From an uncultured Alphaproteobacteria bacterium (GTDB lineage: Bacteria > Pseudomonadota > Alphaproteobacteria > Bin95), in the NCBI GenBank assembly GCA_913060845.1, contig CAJXVF010000175.1, positions 1 through 5,926 on the forward strand: a stretch of DNA of 5,926 nucleotides, in the 5' to 3' direction. Under the pieces are notes generated by a model that was not told the DNA's origin, searched no databases, and saw only the letters and a list, made by a program, of their open reading frames with translations. Below, one piece after another: positions 5,883 through 5,926 of the stretch. The position numbers and the translations under genes are program-made. The number at the start of each line of letters is the position of its first letter. Positions within the stretch are counted from its first letter, which is position 1.

Positions 5883-5926
5883 CTGTCTCTTATACACATC
5901 TCCGAGCCCACGAGACCTCTCTACAT
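5883..5926. other. Illumina Nextera adapter and i7 index left on the contig end (not genomic)
   Basis: Bases 5883-5901 read CTGTCTCTTATACACATCT, the reverse complement of the 19-base Tn5 mosaic end used in Nextera libraries. Bases 5902-5916 read CCGAGCCCACGAGAC, the Nextera read-2 adapter tail. Bases 5917-5924 read CTCTCTAC, which matches the i7 index I know as N707, and the final AT begins the flow-cell P7 sequence. The order and spacing match adapter read-through exactly. True genomic sequence therefore ends at 5882. Confidence 0.98.

Noticed and set aside
5883..5901. A Tn5-type 19-base mosaic end that could be read as the edge of a transposon
   Set aside because: It is followed directly by the Nextera read-2 tail, an i7 index and the start of P7, so it is library adapter and not a natural mobile element.

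Overview
The window is a short, very densely packed stretch of bacterial chromosome, most likely from an alphaproteobacterium. The evidence is the style of the proteins: a TruA with the F-L-H-N-Q-I-R variant of the C-terminal motif, an M48 lipoprotein protease ending in LysM, and an exported SNase-like protein ending in a GPM...PQQIE motif. GC content looks moderate, in the mid-50s per cent by eye. No rRNA, tRNA, CRISPR array, insertion sequence or phage module was seen. The species cannot be named from this window.

Layout: (1) 1-737, +, 3' part of truA (tRNA pseudouridine synthase), cut by the left edge. (2) 2985-734, -, a two-gene exported-protein unit: an SNase-like secreted protein followed by an M48/LysM lipoprotein protease, joined by an ATGA overlap. 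The protease gene meets truA tail to tail with overlapping stop codons. (3) 2986-3033, a 48-bp divergent spacer, the only plausible place for conventional intergenic promoters. (4) 3034-4733, +, a two-gene unit: proline iminopeptidase (alpha/beta hydrolase) and a PPP-type metallophosphoesterase, again joined by ATGA. (5) 5882-4745, -, a second minus-strand unit: the C-terminal end of a glutathione S-transferase-like gene, then an LLM-class (luciferase-like, F420/FMN) oxidoreductase whose ribosome binding site overlaps the GST stop codon. (6) 5883-5926, not genomic: Illumina Nextera transposase adapter plus an i7 index, left on the end of the contig.

Excluding the adapter, only 69 of 5882 bases (48 + 11 + 10) lie outside genes, so the genome is either streamlined or locally very compact. 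Gene pairs are coupled by 4-base overlaps or by a shared stop/ribosome binding site. The functional themes are housekeeping (tRNA modification), envelope proteolysis with an exported nucleic-acid-binding-type protein, peptide and phosphoester hydrolysis, and redox or detoxification chemistry. I found no convincing new multi-gene system. The points most worth following up are the adapter artefact, the SNase-like protein that lacks the position equivalent to the catalytic glutamate, the uncharacterised middle domain of the M48 protease, and a near-perfect inverted repeat at the start of the iminopeptidase gene.
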